A stretch of DNA of 64,000 nucleotides from Monarcha castaneiventris obscurior (Eukaryota > Chordata > Aves > Passeriformes > Monarchidae): NCBI GenBank assembly GCA_026261815.1, contig JAMPIT010000886.1, positions 21,868,001 through 21,932,000 on the forward strand, read 5' to 3'. Position 1 is the first letter of the stretch. Each line of letters starts with the position of its first letter. Under the pieces are notes generated by a model, which saw only the letters and a list, made by a program, of their open reading frames with translations, had not been told where the DNA came from and ran no database searches. Made by a program: the position numbers and the translations under genes. This document shows positions 1 to 12,100 of this stretch, in pieces.

Positions 1-128
1 CAGTGTAATTTCTGCTGTTGTGGTGGTAGCTGAGATGCTTTACAGTGGTGATACACAGCTGCACAGAACTGGACTATCTTGCAAAAATAAAACTAGATCA
101 CTTGTATTGAATTAAAGCCCAGTAATCT

Positions 129-190
129 TAGAATCATAGAATCATTTAGCTTGGAAAATACCTTAAGATCTTTGAGTCCACCATTGTTGC
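129..190 (-). mobile_element. CR1 LINE 3' tail, severely truncated
   Basis: Read on the minus strand, this stretch ends in two tandem copies of an octamer of the ATTCTATG type. That is the hallmark 3' terminus of CR1 non-LTR retrotransposons in birds. On the plus strand the octamers appear as AGAATCATAGAATCA, followed by the usual TTTAGCTTGGAAAATACCTTAAGATC block and GTCCA. Similarity fades after about 60 bases, so only the very end of the element remains, as expected from 5'-truncated reverse transcription and later decay. No open frame survives. The recognition rests on the octamer plus the adjacent 3' UTR block. The subfamily cannot be assigned. Confidence 0.85.
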
Positions 191-3100
191 TTTGCTGACT
201 CTTCAGGAAATCTGCACATCTTTTGGAGAAAGCCTTTTGTTTCAACAAGCCTGCATTTATGCCCCCCCCCCCTTTTTTTTTTTTGTCAAAGCATTGAATC
301 TATATTAATTCTCTTAGTTACTTTTCTGTTTTTTCACCTGCTGGATGGATTGTCTTGTAAATTTTGCATTTTGTTTCTCCATATTTTGAAGTCAGTGGAC
401 TGAACACAAAATCCAATTCTGTAAAAACAGTTTTACTAGGTTTGGGGTGGAGAGAGAGAAGAATATGAGCTGTTGGATAACAGTAGTGTTCTCACTGAGC
501 TTAGATTGAAGCTGTTTTGACTGTATCTGGCACTTAAAAGGCCAACCTGCTCCTTCCCTGTTACCATAAAGAAATTTGCCAGGAAGGCAGGTGTCTAACT
601 ATACAGGCAATCAGATTACAGACCAAAGTAATCATGATTTCTGATTTTCAGCATAGGTTGCCACATTAGCACATGCACTTTGGAAGAGAGGGAGAAGTAA
701 TCAGAGCAAGATAAGGACAAGGGTAGAGATCATTTGAACCAGTACAGTTATAACAGTAAATTTTATGTAGCTTTTATTAAACTATTTTGTTTCTTTTATA
801 TTAAAAATAGGATGAAGCCATTTGAAAATGAGAAAATCCCTGAGTTTGCTTCCATTTGTTTTTAAGAGTTACTGAAATGTAGCAGTGTGTTTCTTGGGAG
901 GCACCATTTGCACACACATGTCTGCAACTCCGAGCGAGTCACAGCTGCAGAGTTTCTTTAAGGCATGCATGCTTGGCTTTGACATGCTGAGATTTATGGT
1001 GAGATTTAAGTTCTCGTACCAATGGTGACGTTTCCTGAATAGTTTTCATCCAGATGGTCTCCAAGAGGATAAGGTTTAACAAGATTTATTCACTGAGAGG
1101 GGGCAATGTGAATTAAAATTACAAGGGGTACTGTATATACACTAATTCTTTGCCATTCACTGCCTTGTGAAATGTAGAAAATCTTTGCTCTTCATTCCCC
1201 CCAAACGAAGTTAAATGGAGTTGCTTCTTTCAACATACTGTTCCACTCTGAGCAGATTAGGACTCTGGCAAACAAGTGCTATTAATTTTGTCGGGGTGGA
1301 GGAAGGGGTTACTGCCCTTAATGTCTACCCTGCCACTTTGCCACAGTCTTCCACCTTACTAGAGGAGGCAGCAGATGTAAGCAAGTGCCAGTTTATCAAT
1401 TGTTACAATTTGCAGACCATTGGCAGTTAAAATTAATGTGCTGGCTCAGAGCTCTATGGATGAGGGCTGGACCATATCACTTTCTGATGGCTCTGTTTCA
1501 GCTTCTGGTGGGGGACTGCTGCAGACAGCTGGGAGAGGTAACCTCTTATGCCATTATCACTAAATCCAGCACAGCCTCTCTGAGCGAGCTCCAAGTCTTT
1601 AGCCTTTGCGAGTTGTTAGGACTGCCAGCACTGTTTGGGGTCCTGAGGCTGTATCTTCAATGGGTTATTTAAAGTCAGTGAAGCACCAGCAGTTTGTGCA
1701 GGGGGAGTATCTAGGCATGCTGATTCAGATTGTAATTGCTGAACCTAGATTTTCAGGAAAATTACACTTATTAAAAAAAAAAAAGAATTTATGTCATACC
1801 TTGTAGGTTTTTATAAGGCTGTGGACTCACAGTGAAACAGTCAAGCACATGCTTAACTGCTACAAGGTAAGTATCTCCATCAAAGAAAACTAACAGGAAT
1901 TGCTGCCATTATTAAAGATGAACAGTCTGTAAGAATTTTGATGGACAGAGTCAGTTTTATTGTTTTTCAGGTTTTTCTATTTAAAATAATATTAAGTAAC
2001 TATGCAAGCTCTAGAACTAGAGGCTTATTCAATTTCTACTTAAAGAAAAAGTTGAGTTATTAGAGGTCAGTGTCTTTTATCCATTTTCCTCACGTGCAGG
2101 CTGAGTTTTGCTCCCATATCTAAAAGTGTTGGAAGTTAACTGTTAACAATTTACCTTCTTTAGCAGGATCAAGACATTTCAGTTTGAATGTCATAGAATC
2201 AAACCAAAACTTGAGTGACAGAAGGCAACAAGTTCATCTTAGAGGAGCATATATAGAAAAATAGAATGTCCTGCTTGATAACAAGAAAAAAAAAATTGAC
2301 AGCATATTGCCTTTACCACTTTAAGCATGTTCAAGGTTGGTGGGTATTTTTATTATTTTCCTTTTCTATCTCATATTATTTGCAGAAATACATTTCATTC
2401 ATTGCCTGTTGCTAGTTGAGCTTTGACATAAGTTCTTCACAATCAATGATTGGTCTTGAGTCCTTCAGTGTCTGAATTGTCAATTTGTGATTCTTTTATT
2501 TTTGAAAGGTAACTATTCAGCGTTTCATAAAATTGTCTGCACTTCATATTGTCTCAATTTCAGCAGTTGCAAGTACAGGTACTGAAAAATCACTAATTGC
2601 TTTTATAATAATGGGCTGGCGAACAACACATTTTTAAAACAATGGGAAAATAAGAAGTGAGAAGACTTTGCGATTGTTCTTTATGTCTACAAATGGACAA
2701 TCTGAGTAAAATTTAAAAGAGCTAATAATTGCAATGAAATAGACCTCATTGTATTGTAGCAAGTTAAAAATGTGCCTCTTGCTGCAGAGCTTCCATTAAT
2801 ATTGTTTGAGAGAAGTAGCATCAATGCACTATAATAGACTTTTATTAATAGGCCAGAACAGTCATCAGTCTCTGGGTTGGTGTGATAGCTGAATACAGTG
2901 AACATGAGCATCTTGACAAGCAAGTAGCAAAATCTATCAATCACTTTCAGCATGAAGATGCTGTGATAATTAGGTTTACACTGGTAATAAAATATGGATA
3001 AATAAAATGTTCAAAGCCATGGAAAATGTAGGGTCCATAGTGAATATCCTATGAAATATAAAAGAGGGCATCACCATAAATTCATCTAGCAGTGTAGACT

Positions 3101-3999
3101 GAGACCATTATTCTCTTGACCCATCTTGCTATTTTTAGAATAAAATTCATGCATTTTTCAATCAGCACTGTTCAATGGTAAAATCACTTCCAGGCTTAAA
3201 GCCTAGGCTGGATTCTTTTCTTGCTGTGCTTATGTGCAAGGATGTTCAGTGTCCTTCCTGTTGATGGTGCTGGTGCCCTCAGCACAGAAGTGTGGTGGCA
3301 TTTTTTAGTTTGTGCTAGTCACTTTTTCTTTCCACTATTGGCCAGATGAAGATTGGGGTGTGCTCTGCTTCCTTTTATGCTGCTCTGTGTGGGTGATTGA
3401 CTCCATTTATTTCTGTGGAATTACTCTAAGTTTATGGTTTAAGGAAAAACAAACTTCCTGGTCTAATGGCTTCTGATGCTAATGAGTCAAGGTCTCCTAG
3501 ACTGAGAAATGATCTTTCGTGTGACTTCTGGGGAAATAAAGGTACTGATTTTTTTTCTGTTTTAGGGCATTGTCCCAGGCAAGACAAGCCTTTTGTAGTG
3601 GGAATCCATTGCATTTACATCAAGTTTCAATCTCTTTATAATGGCAGGTTAATCTATACTTTAGCATAAGGAACAACTTGGCCCAGTCTGAGTCACTAAT
3701 CTGCCACACACTAGATGTCCCCTGGTGGTTTTTTTTATTATTTTAAAAAGATTTAGTAAATTCATTTCCTGAAAAAGGCGCTTGGTTGTCAGTCCACTAA
3801 ACTGATGTCTTTGTGCTCGACTGTGGCACTGCCCTGTTCAGGCAGCAGCAGAGAAGGCTTCTCCTGCCAGTGTGCCTCCACCCTGGCATGTAGTGGGGGA
3901 GAGGTAACTTCGCTTCTTATGCTTCATTAAATTCTTGGCGCTGTCTGCTGAGAATGGCAACGGAGTTGCCAGTTGTGGCATGCAGGTTTATTGCTGGGA
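191..3999. other. Non-coding stretch, no gene seen
   Basis: I see no coding region or RNA gene here. Open frames are at most 95 codons (1,385-1,672, +), unrelated to anything I recognise, and overlap one another in other frames. Notable small items are the C/T homopolymer junction near 262, a perfect self-complementary GCATGCATGC at 963-972, and an A12 run near 1,773. The base composition is uniformly AT-rich. Confidence 0.7.
262..284. repeat. C11-T12 homopolymer junction
   Basis: Eleven C residues (262-272) run directly into twelve T residues (273-284), giving 23 consecutive pyrimidines on the plus strand. Such compound homopolymers are unstable in length and hard to sequence. The count could be partly an assembly artefact. 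It lies about 70 bases beyond the CR1 tail and does not look like part of it. Confidence 0.9.
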
Positions 4000-4165
4000 G
4001 TTGAGCCAGAACCACCAATCCATTTTGCACAGACAGTGAACAGCAATGGTAAATACTTCTTGTTCATTACTAACCTAAACTGGATTTGAACTGAAGACTT
4101 GGAGGTGAAGGACTGTCTCCCATTCCTTAATCCCCCTAACATTTCAGTCTGCCTCATAAAATTTT
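4000..4165 (-). mobile_element. Possible tRNA-derived SINE remnant (MIR-like)
   Basis: The plus strand carries GGATTTGAACT at 4,082-4,092, close to the reverse complement of a tRNA-type Pol III B box. A stretch rich in short pyrimidine and CC blocks follows, ending near CTGCCTC. That order matches the 5' part of a MIR-type SINE lying on the minus strand. The core region, expected at lower coordinates, is weak: only a TGCACAGACAGTGAACAGCAA-like segment near 4,025-4,047 resembles it. The remnant is old and could be chance similarity. A repeat search against MIR, AmnSINE and LF-SINE consensus sequences would settle it. Confidence 0.35.
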
Positions 4166-7100
4166 CTAAAACCAAATGTAAACCTTGTGTATAAAATGAA
4201 ATCCAGAGAAGAAAAGAAAATCCAGAGTGAAGACGGAGACTGTTTTCTTCTTCAGCAAGCTTCTTTGCTAGTAATAACCCTGGAAAATTGTTCTCTGATT
4301 ATTCTCTTGAGAGATTACTCTAATTTCTTGCTGCTGTAGATGGCCATATGATCAATTGTCATCAGTCACTGCCTGATGATGGGTCATTACTTACCGGTGC
4401 ATACTTGGGGGAAAAACCACATGCGACTTCCATTAGGAGGCAGAGTGCACCTACATCAAATATGAAGTATACACTAAGTTCTTATTAATAACATTTCAAG
4501 ACTGTCCTCCTAAAATTCCTAGCACAGAAGCTGCCTTCACAGTGGAGGAACTGAAACTATGAAAGATTTGCAGCTTACAGCCAGGCAAATGAGTATTCCC
4601 CTAAGTAAAAGATCTGATTTTCAGTTGAGCATTTCAGTAACAGATCAGTTTTATTGAGAAAGAAAAGTAAAGCTCATACTCATCTGTTCTTTGCTTCAGG
4701 ACCTCCTATCTTAATTAATTAAATTTCATTACGGTACAGCCAGTATAAATATTTCCTTCTTGTTCCATTTCAAAGTTAAGAATGCATATATGGCACTGTG
4801 GAAAATGCTGCTCTCACAGGTACCATATTGGCCAGGAAGTCTGAATACCTCCAAGAATATGGAGATTATTTCGTTGAAATCTTAAAATATGTTTATTTCA
4901 TATTTTCTAGATTTCCTAGCAGAAATTCAAATGAAACAGACCTTCAGCTGAGTAAACTACTGAGAACTGAACAATGTAAAGCAAGCACAGTCCTACTATG
5001 CTGAGTGGCCTTTTGAATGGATTCTGCAAGGGTAACCTCTCTCCTTTAGAGGTAAAGACATTTTCTGTCTAAATCACAGGGATTTTCATTTAGGCTTTCA
5101 AAGTGAAATATAGTAGATCAAGAGGAAAAAAGGTAGAAAAAAGTGAAATTGGAAGAAGCAGTTGATTTTGTTTTTTTTGGTCCCAGTAAATGGAGAGCAT
5201 TGAATTATGTAGAAAAAGGTTTGGCTGAGATTTGGTGTCACCTAGTCGTGTTGCTGTGTGTACCCATCTGGCACAGAATGGCACTGAGTCTGGTGCATGC
5301 TATTGTAAATTAATAGATTTGCAAATAACTGTTTTGTGGGTAGGATTGGTTTTCATGTTTCCCCCCACTTCCCCAAAGTCCCACATCTGTGTGGAAGACC
5401 TCTTAAGAAGAAGCCTTAAGAGAAGCAAAGGAAAACAAAGGCTCATCCTCTGACTAGTGCTTATTGGTATCTTTTGTGCAAACTGCCACTAAGGGCACTG
5501 GTGAGTAATCACAAGCAGAGATTTTTACCTGTGAAAAAACCAAGAGGTATGTATAAATGTGCAGGTTACTGGAATAACTTTGTAATAAACTTATTTGAAA
5601 CTACAAGCAGACCACTTAGTTTTAGCCACCTCGAAGTCAGTTTTGAAATTGTGTAGGCATGGAAGGGAGTGGTCAGCTCAGCCCTCACATCCTGATGGTT
5701 GCAGGTGATACTGTGCATCAGTGTGAAGAGAAGGCTGCTGTTCAGAAACTTTAAATTGACTAGCTTGGGTTGGCTTAAGTTGCTGAACTGTGACAGTCTG
5801 AGTCCTTATCCAAGACCCTGCTGGAGCCTGCACTGCTCTTAGGATTTGAACTAGCTACCTTAAGTTACTTGGAGTATGTCCCCACCTCTGGATTACAAGG
5901 GAGTTATTGCAATGAATCAAAACTGCAAACATTTTGCTTGAAGCATTTATCAGATCTGACCTGCTTTCTTATAATGAATTGGCCCTGGATGGTTAATTGT
6001 AATATGCTGTTTAACACTGGAATGTACATTTTGGGAAAGGATTTCTTTGGGAAATGCTATGGTCTCTACTCCTTCCAGCTTACTCATTCATCTATATTTA
6101 TTATGTTGCTTGGGTTTAGATGGGGAATTTTACAGAGCAAATTTGAGCCACAGTCCCATTGAAAAATAGGGGGAGCTCAGTATCCCCTTCACTTATAAAA
6201 CTGTAGGTAAAACTGCAGACACTTCAGTTTGAAGTCATTTAGGGCTATGTAGATGTCAGGTAGAGTTACCGAGGGTTCCCACAGTGGTCAAAGGCCTGAT
6301 GTCCACTGAAAGGCAAGTAGGATTTAGGATCTCCTCTGTATCACCACACCTCCAGTCACTACGTTATTTCTTCAGACACTGAAGCGTGTTTTTAAATTTA
6401 CCCCCAAGTATTTTTGAAAATCATGCTCTTTAGCTTGTGCTTCTGCTGTTGCTCAGCTTACCCACCCCGTTGCCCAGCGGTAACTGAAGCAGGACTGCAG
6501 TTACCATTGCACATTCGTCTCTGGCACCATCTAGTGACTCCAGAACTCTGCTTCCAACCACTGCTCTTTCCCATTGCTAAACAAGATGTGCTGTCCTTTG
6601 GCAACAGCTTAAAATTCAGATCTCTGCAGATGTCGCTCTCGTGAAATGAACTCACCTTAGAGCAATGGCTGCAAAGCCTTTTGGGAGAAAGCTTTGTGGT
6701 ATGGCTCTTGTACTAACAGTTTAGATTCGTAATTCAAGGTGCAAAACTGCCAAAGCACATAAAAAATAATGTGAAGATCTTGTTATAGATATTTTGTTAC
6801 AGTAAGAATCAGGAATGGGTATGTGTGTGTGTCTGTTTTAAGATTGTCATAGTCTTTGAGCATCTTTTCTAGTCCTAATAAAATGGCTGAGAATGAAATG
6901 AGCATACTTAAATTATAGAATGATTCAGGGCATCATGTTGTTAATAATGTAGAGAAATGAGATATAAAAGCTTTTACTCAAGCATACCCTAAAGCAAATT
7001 TAAGTAGAGCACATAGCTATGATGCTGATTGTTTTCACAGGTGTTGGCACCATATGAATTAAATGAAGAAAAAAATGGTGAAACATTTATGACTCATTAG

Positions 7101-8814
7101 AATTATGTGGTTTTTTATCCTGTCCTAACAACTGAAAAAAGGTGTAATTTACATTTGCAGCCAAATGGCGTGAAGTAACATTATACTTTACCGACATGAA
7201 AAGGGGAGACTTCCAGATGACTACTATTCTGAACTTCTCTAGTTCTCAAATCTTGGATTTTCAGTTTCTCGTGTGGACTTTTGAGAGCTGACATTATTGC
7301 CCCATTAAAACAAAAAAAAAAGTCAAAAAGGAATATGGTAACTTAAAAATCTACGGAACGAGTGGTTTCAAGGGACTAAGGGCTGTTCTCTGGATGCAAC
7401 ACCTTTACAATCAGAATATTTTTCCTTTTCATCAAGAATGCACTTGATAGATCCAAAGAGAGCCACATCCATGGTTGTTTGGGTTTTTTTTTAAAATAAA
7501 CTCTGTATCCTCATTTTCCTTTCTCCTTTAATTCTTTTTTTTTTTTTTTAATCAGAATTGTTTTGTTGTAGATCTTTTGTAGTTTGTTGTATATCTTAAA
7601 TATTTACATGAAGGAGGTATCCTGACAGGCTGATCTATATCAGGAAAGCAAGAAATAAACAAATCCATGTCTACAGTATTTTAGATTCTGGTTTCCTGAG
7701 CTCCTAAGTGTTTATTTTTCCTATTGTAAAAACCTGCATTGAAATACATTCAAAATGGAGTTCACATGGCAGCTTTCAGGCAACATCTAATGTTTTAACA
7801 AAGCTGTAATAGTAACCTCAGCTTCCCATACACTGTGTAGTTGGCTGAAAAAGAAAGCAGCTGATTTATCAGAGCCTCTATGCTGTAGATGAGTCTTCAG
7901 AAAAAGAACATGTCGTACTTTGCAACTGAGACGTTTTTGCAAACACCTAATAAACCAGAAAAAGAAAGTTTTATTGGGCTTTATGAGCACATTTTTCTCC
8001 TCTCACCAGAGCACCAAACCCAGTTTGTAATCCTACTTTCATTTGTTTCATTCTCCCCTGAAATTTCTCATAGCACAAACTCGCTCAATTTTGGCTGCCT
8101 AATTTGCATCTCATGGCCTGCAGTATCTCTTTAGGAGGTGAACTATTAAAAATACATTAGCCTGGTGTGGATGGTAATGGGCCAAATGCTGCTGGTTTTG
8201 AAGGCAATCTGGGAAGCCTCATGCTCTCTCTGATTCTTGATAGCTGTGCGAGCAAGTTGTTTGCTTTTTCTGTCCTTGGACTTTCGAAGTTCTAGCAGCA
8301 GATGTAGGTGAGATTATTGTTCTTCTGAAAGTCTGAATTGATAAAAGCACTTTTCTTCCTTTCCAAGCTTGCTCTAATCTTTAATGTTACCCTTATTTCT
8401 TTTCTGCCAGAACTGTGTCCTATTAGCATCCAAAAATGTTACACATAACTTTGGCTTGCTTACAGAAGATGATCCAACCACTAACATTTGCCTTCTGTAG
8501 CTGAATGCTGAAAGAAAAAATAATCCACATTTGAAATGTAAGACTTTGTTGCTGTCAGTTTCTGGAGTTGATTATTAGGACTGTGATTTTTATCTACTCA
8601 CTTGTACAGTAATTAAAAGCAATTCCCTCATCAGTTATCATCCTGTGAAGCCAGCTTTTAAGCAGTGCTTGATGTACAGTTTATTAACCTAAGCCCACGT
8701 TGAGGGAAAGGTGACATAGTTTAAAAAGTAAGAATGAACACATCTGCTCTGAAAAAAAGAGCTGAATGTAAAATAGATGCTTACTGTTAAACCAGCAAAA
8801 ATGGCAATGTGATT
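4166..8814. other. Non-coding stretch, no gene seen
   Basis: Nothing coding is supported. The longest open frame is 97 codons (5,869-6,162, +), with no recognisable domain. A T15 run occupies 7,535-7,549 and short A runs occur elsewhere. A tRNA B-box-like GGATTTGAACT recurs near 5,840, but the flanks do not support a SINE. Confidence 0.7.
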
Positions 8815-9110
8815 TTAATTGGCAAAGTAGGAGTAATTACCTGGCTTGGGCCAGGTGTATGCCTCCATTCTGTCCACTCCCATCTGTGTCCTTTTTAGGT
8901 GGATTATTTTCTGTGTGGATATATCCTGTCATGATGGGCTAGGTGATTAAAGAATTAAGAAGGAAATCAGGGAGTCAATAACTTGCATGCTGAAGAGGAA
9001 GGGCTATTCAGCTGCCTGACAACCTTTGCCACACCTTCTAGCAGGTATTGATGAGCACATATGATTATCAGTGTCAGCTTGAATTAAAAGATATTTGATA
9101 TTAACTGGAT
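8815..9110. promoter_or_regulatory. Candidate conserved non-coding element
   Basis: This stretch is rich in short homeodomain-type cores (TTAATTGG, GTAATTAC, GATTAAAGAATTAAG). It also holds a perfect inverted repeat, CCTGGC-ttgg-GCCAGG, at 8,840-8,855. No open frame, homopolymer or repeat signature explains it. The call is a judgement from motif texture, not from measured conservation. Ordinary AT-rich sequence yields TAAT cores often, so confidence is low. Confidence 0.25.
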
Positions 9111-12100
9111 ACTGTGCCTCTAGTTGCCAGTGTTGTAACTTACGGCATCTTTATTCCAGGAAAGAAATCTAAAATAATAGGCAAAAAAAAGTGCATGATA
9201 TTTATCTGTGATAACTTTTCAGAGTGAGTGCTGGAGACAAAACATTAGGGTGAATGAAGGCAGACTGAAAGTGAGCTCAACTACGTATCTATCACATTGG
9301 ACTTCTCTTGACTGCTGAAAATGGCCGATATGGGATCTTGTGAGAATACTCAAATATTAGAAAGCAAGGCATCGAGAGAAGAAAATTGAAAGTGGAGCAC
9401 AACTCCCTAAAGCATTATATGCACCTAAAGCACTAGTGTGGGGGTGCCTGAGAAAGGGGAGCAGAAACAGTTCTGGGTGTAGAGATGCAGACTGCAGTGC
9501 TTGCTGATGGTTCTGGTATATCCAGGAAGGGGAAACAATGAGGTGAAAATCTACTACTGACTCTGCTTCTTTGAATGCTTTCATTCAAGGCACTCTTACA
9601 AAACAGCATGGCGTGTGACAGGCAGGGAAGCGATGTGCAATCCATGGTCAGCCAAGAGAAAGCAGTAAGTGCCACAAAGTGTTGTGCCCACCCCCAGGAA
9701 ATGAATGAAGAACTGCATGGATTTTGTTTTAAATGGAGCTGAACAGTAATCCCAGGAGATTTAAGAGCTGACATCATTCAGTGGATACATATTTCACACC
9801 TGGGGATAGAGACATGCCTGAGATGAGCCAGGAAATGTATCTACAGGCCAGGCATGAATACCCAGTTGAAAGCACACATGGAACAGTGCAAGCTGTGCGA
9901 AGAATATAGTGATTGACAAGAAACGCCTCATGGAATTCCAGCCCAGACCTAGGAAAAGGTCAGAACAGACTTGTTAATTTCTAATGAAAGAAACTTTATG
10001 GCACAGTAGATTAATAACCCAGTTTTTGAAAGATGCACAGACAAGAACAGTGATCAGAAAACTGAAGGTACAGATTTTTAAATGTGCGGTAACTCACTAG
10101 CTGGGACCAAGTGAGAGGCTCCTGATACTCTTCATTTAAGCATTTGAAAAATTTGGTACCTTTAAATACTTCTTCATAAGATTTATGTTTCTGAAAATAT
10201 GCAACAGGATAGGCCTATGGCATCAGCCTTGGCAGCAGCCAGGAAACTGGCAGTGTTAGATAGATAGTAAGAGTGTTTGGCCTGGTTATTTTGAACCTCT
10301 TAAATGCTAAATGTTCCCATGGTTTAAATAGAGACATGTACTCAGACTCTGGCCTTGAAGTTTAGGTAAGTTTGTCTTCTAAAGCCTGAGGCAAAACCAA
10401 TCAATATTTTTTCTTTACAGTTCTTAGGAAACTAAGCAAGTGCAAAGCACTGAAACCCCAGAGGTTACTGTATGCAGAAAGGTAGGTATGAAATTAGCCA
10501 TTAAGTTACTATGAAAAGGTACAAAAAAAATGTTACTGGATGCAGGATATGAAATAAGTAGAACAAGCAGGAAAAAGGAAACGAAAAATACCATGCTGTG
10601 ACTTGAAAATCGCACGGGTGATCATAGTCTGTTAGGCTAATGTAAGCAAGAGCAAAAGTATGTGAAGTGCGTGATCAACACAGAGGATCAATATGGCCAA
10701 TCCTTTTGAGTGCCCTCAATAGTAGTAGAAAACAGGGAAGTTGGATTGTACAGAGAGAAGTTGGTGGCTTCATTGTTGGCATTTGGTGTTGTTTTAGCTA
10801 TTGCAGATGTCTGCTTGGCATCCATTTGCTACCCTGGTGGAGTGTCAGTCTACTTTAGGTCCTGCGTCATCTCTGCTATTCCTGTGCGGATGTCTTGGAT
10901 GCCTTACGGCCTTCTCAAATGGCACTGGGCACCTGTGTGTCAGACAGGAATCCTGGCCTTTGCTTTGTGAAGCAGCACATTCCTGAAGGGCCACAACAGT
11001 GTCGTCATGGCCACAGCCAAGCATGGCAGCAGTGAGCAAGTTGGAAGTATCTTTAAACAGGTAAGTCTGTGCAATAATTATCTTCAGCGTGGGTCTTTTA
11101 AGGCTGGCTGTGAGCTGAGCCCTACAGCTTCCTGCCTTGGCTGAGAATGAATCACCTGTGGGGAGCTGGATTTCCCAGAGCAGATGGGAGCTGTCGGGTT
11201 CAGAGTCAGAAATTATGGAAAGGGATACCACGTGTAACAGCTCCCTTTGGGCAAGAGAGATCGGAGAGGGGGATAGGTAGGTCTCTCCAGCCAAGGAGAG
11301 GATATCACAGATAAGGATGCTTAAGGAAGGTGCTTTAACAGGCCATCAGGTGTCTATGTAAAATACCTAGAGGAGAAAGCAATTAAAAGAGCTCTAGTTG
11401 ATTAAAAAAAAGAAGTTCAAGAAAATGTAGTTAGTCTGAGAATAAACTTAATCACCAAGGTGCCCTTGAAGTTTATCAGACCACCTAGAGGTGCAATATC
11501 CTAGACAGGCAATGAGTTCTCAGAAATACCCTTCATCTAATCTTTTTTTTATTATTTTTCCCTACCTTGGGACGATTGAAGTGTTTTGGTTTGGTTTGGT
11601 TGGAAGACTATACTAGCTTGCCAGAGGGAATTCAGAGGAAACCAGAATATTTTCCCAAAGAGAAGATAAGGCCCAGCCACACCTTGCAACATCAAATCTT
11701 TAATCATGTACCTGCCTGCATAACAGCAGCAATATTCAGTGTTTCTGTAACATCACTCATGCAAGAATTTCAAAGCACTTCATAAGCACTAATTAATCAA
11801 ACCTCACAAACCCTCAGCAAGCAGCAACTTTGCCCACCAATGAAGCGTAATCAGCTCTGAAATGGAACATGATGGCAGTTTGATATCTCATAACATGATG
11901 CAACAGGTCAAGGCAAGTAGAACAGGAGCAATTGAGGGCACTTGGGAAGCACCGATCCTTAAACAGCTTTGCAGACACGGTGCTTCACTGGATATGCTTT
12001 GTGGAAATATTTGGCATAAATAGTTTTGTGAAAAAGCAATTTATGTATTGCACACAAAAGAACAATTTGAAATATATTTTTAAATTCCTCATAGATCTCC

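Noticed and set aside
5836..5850. tRNA B-box-like GGATTTGAACT
   Set aside because: The flanks do not continue as a SINE or fold as a tRNA.
10845..11294. 149-codon minus-strand open frame, the longest in the window
   Set aside because: No domain or family recognised. It sits in a locally GC-richer patch, its end is overlapped by three plus-strand frames, and a 64 kb window is expected to yield frames of this size by chance.
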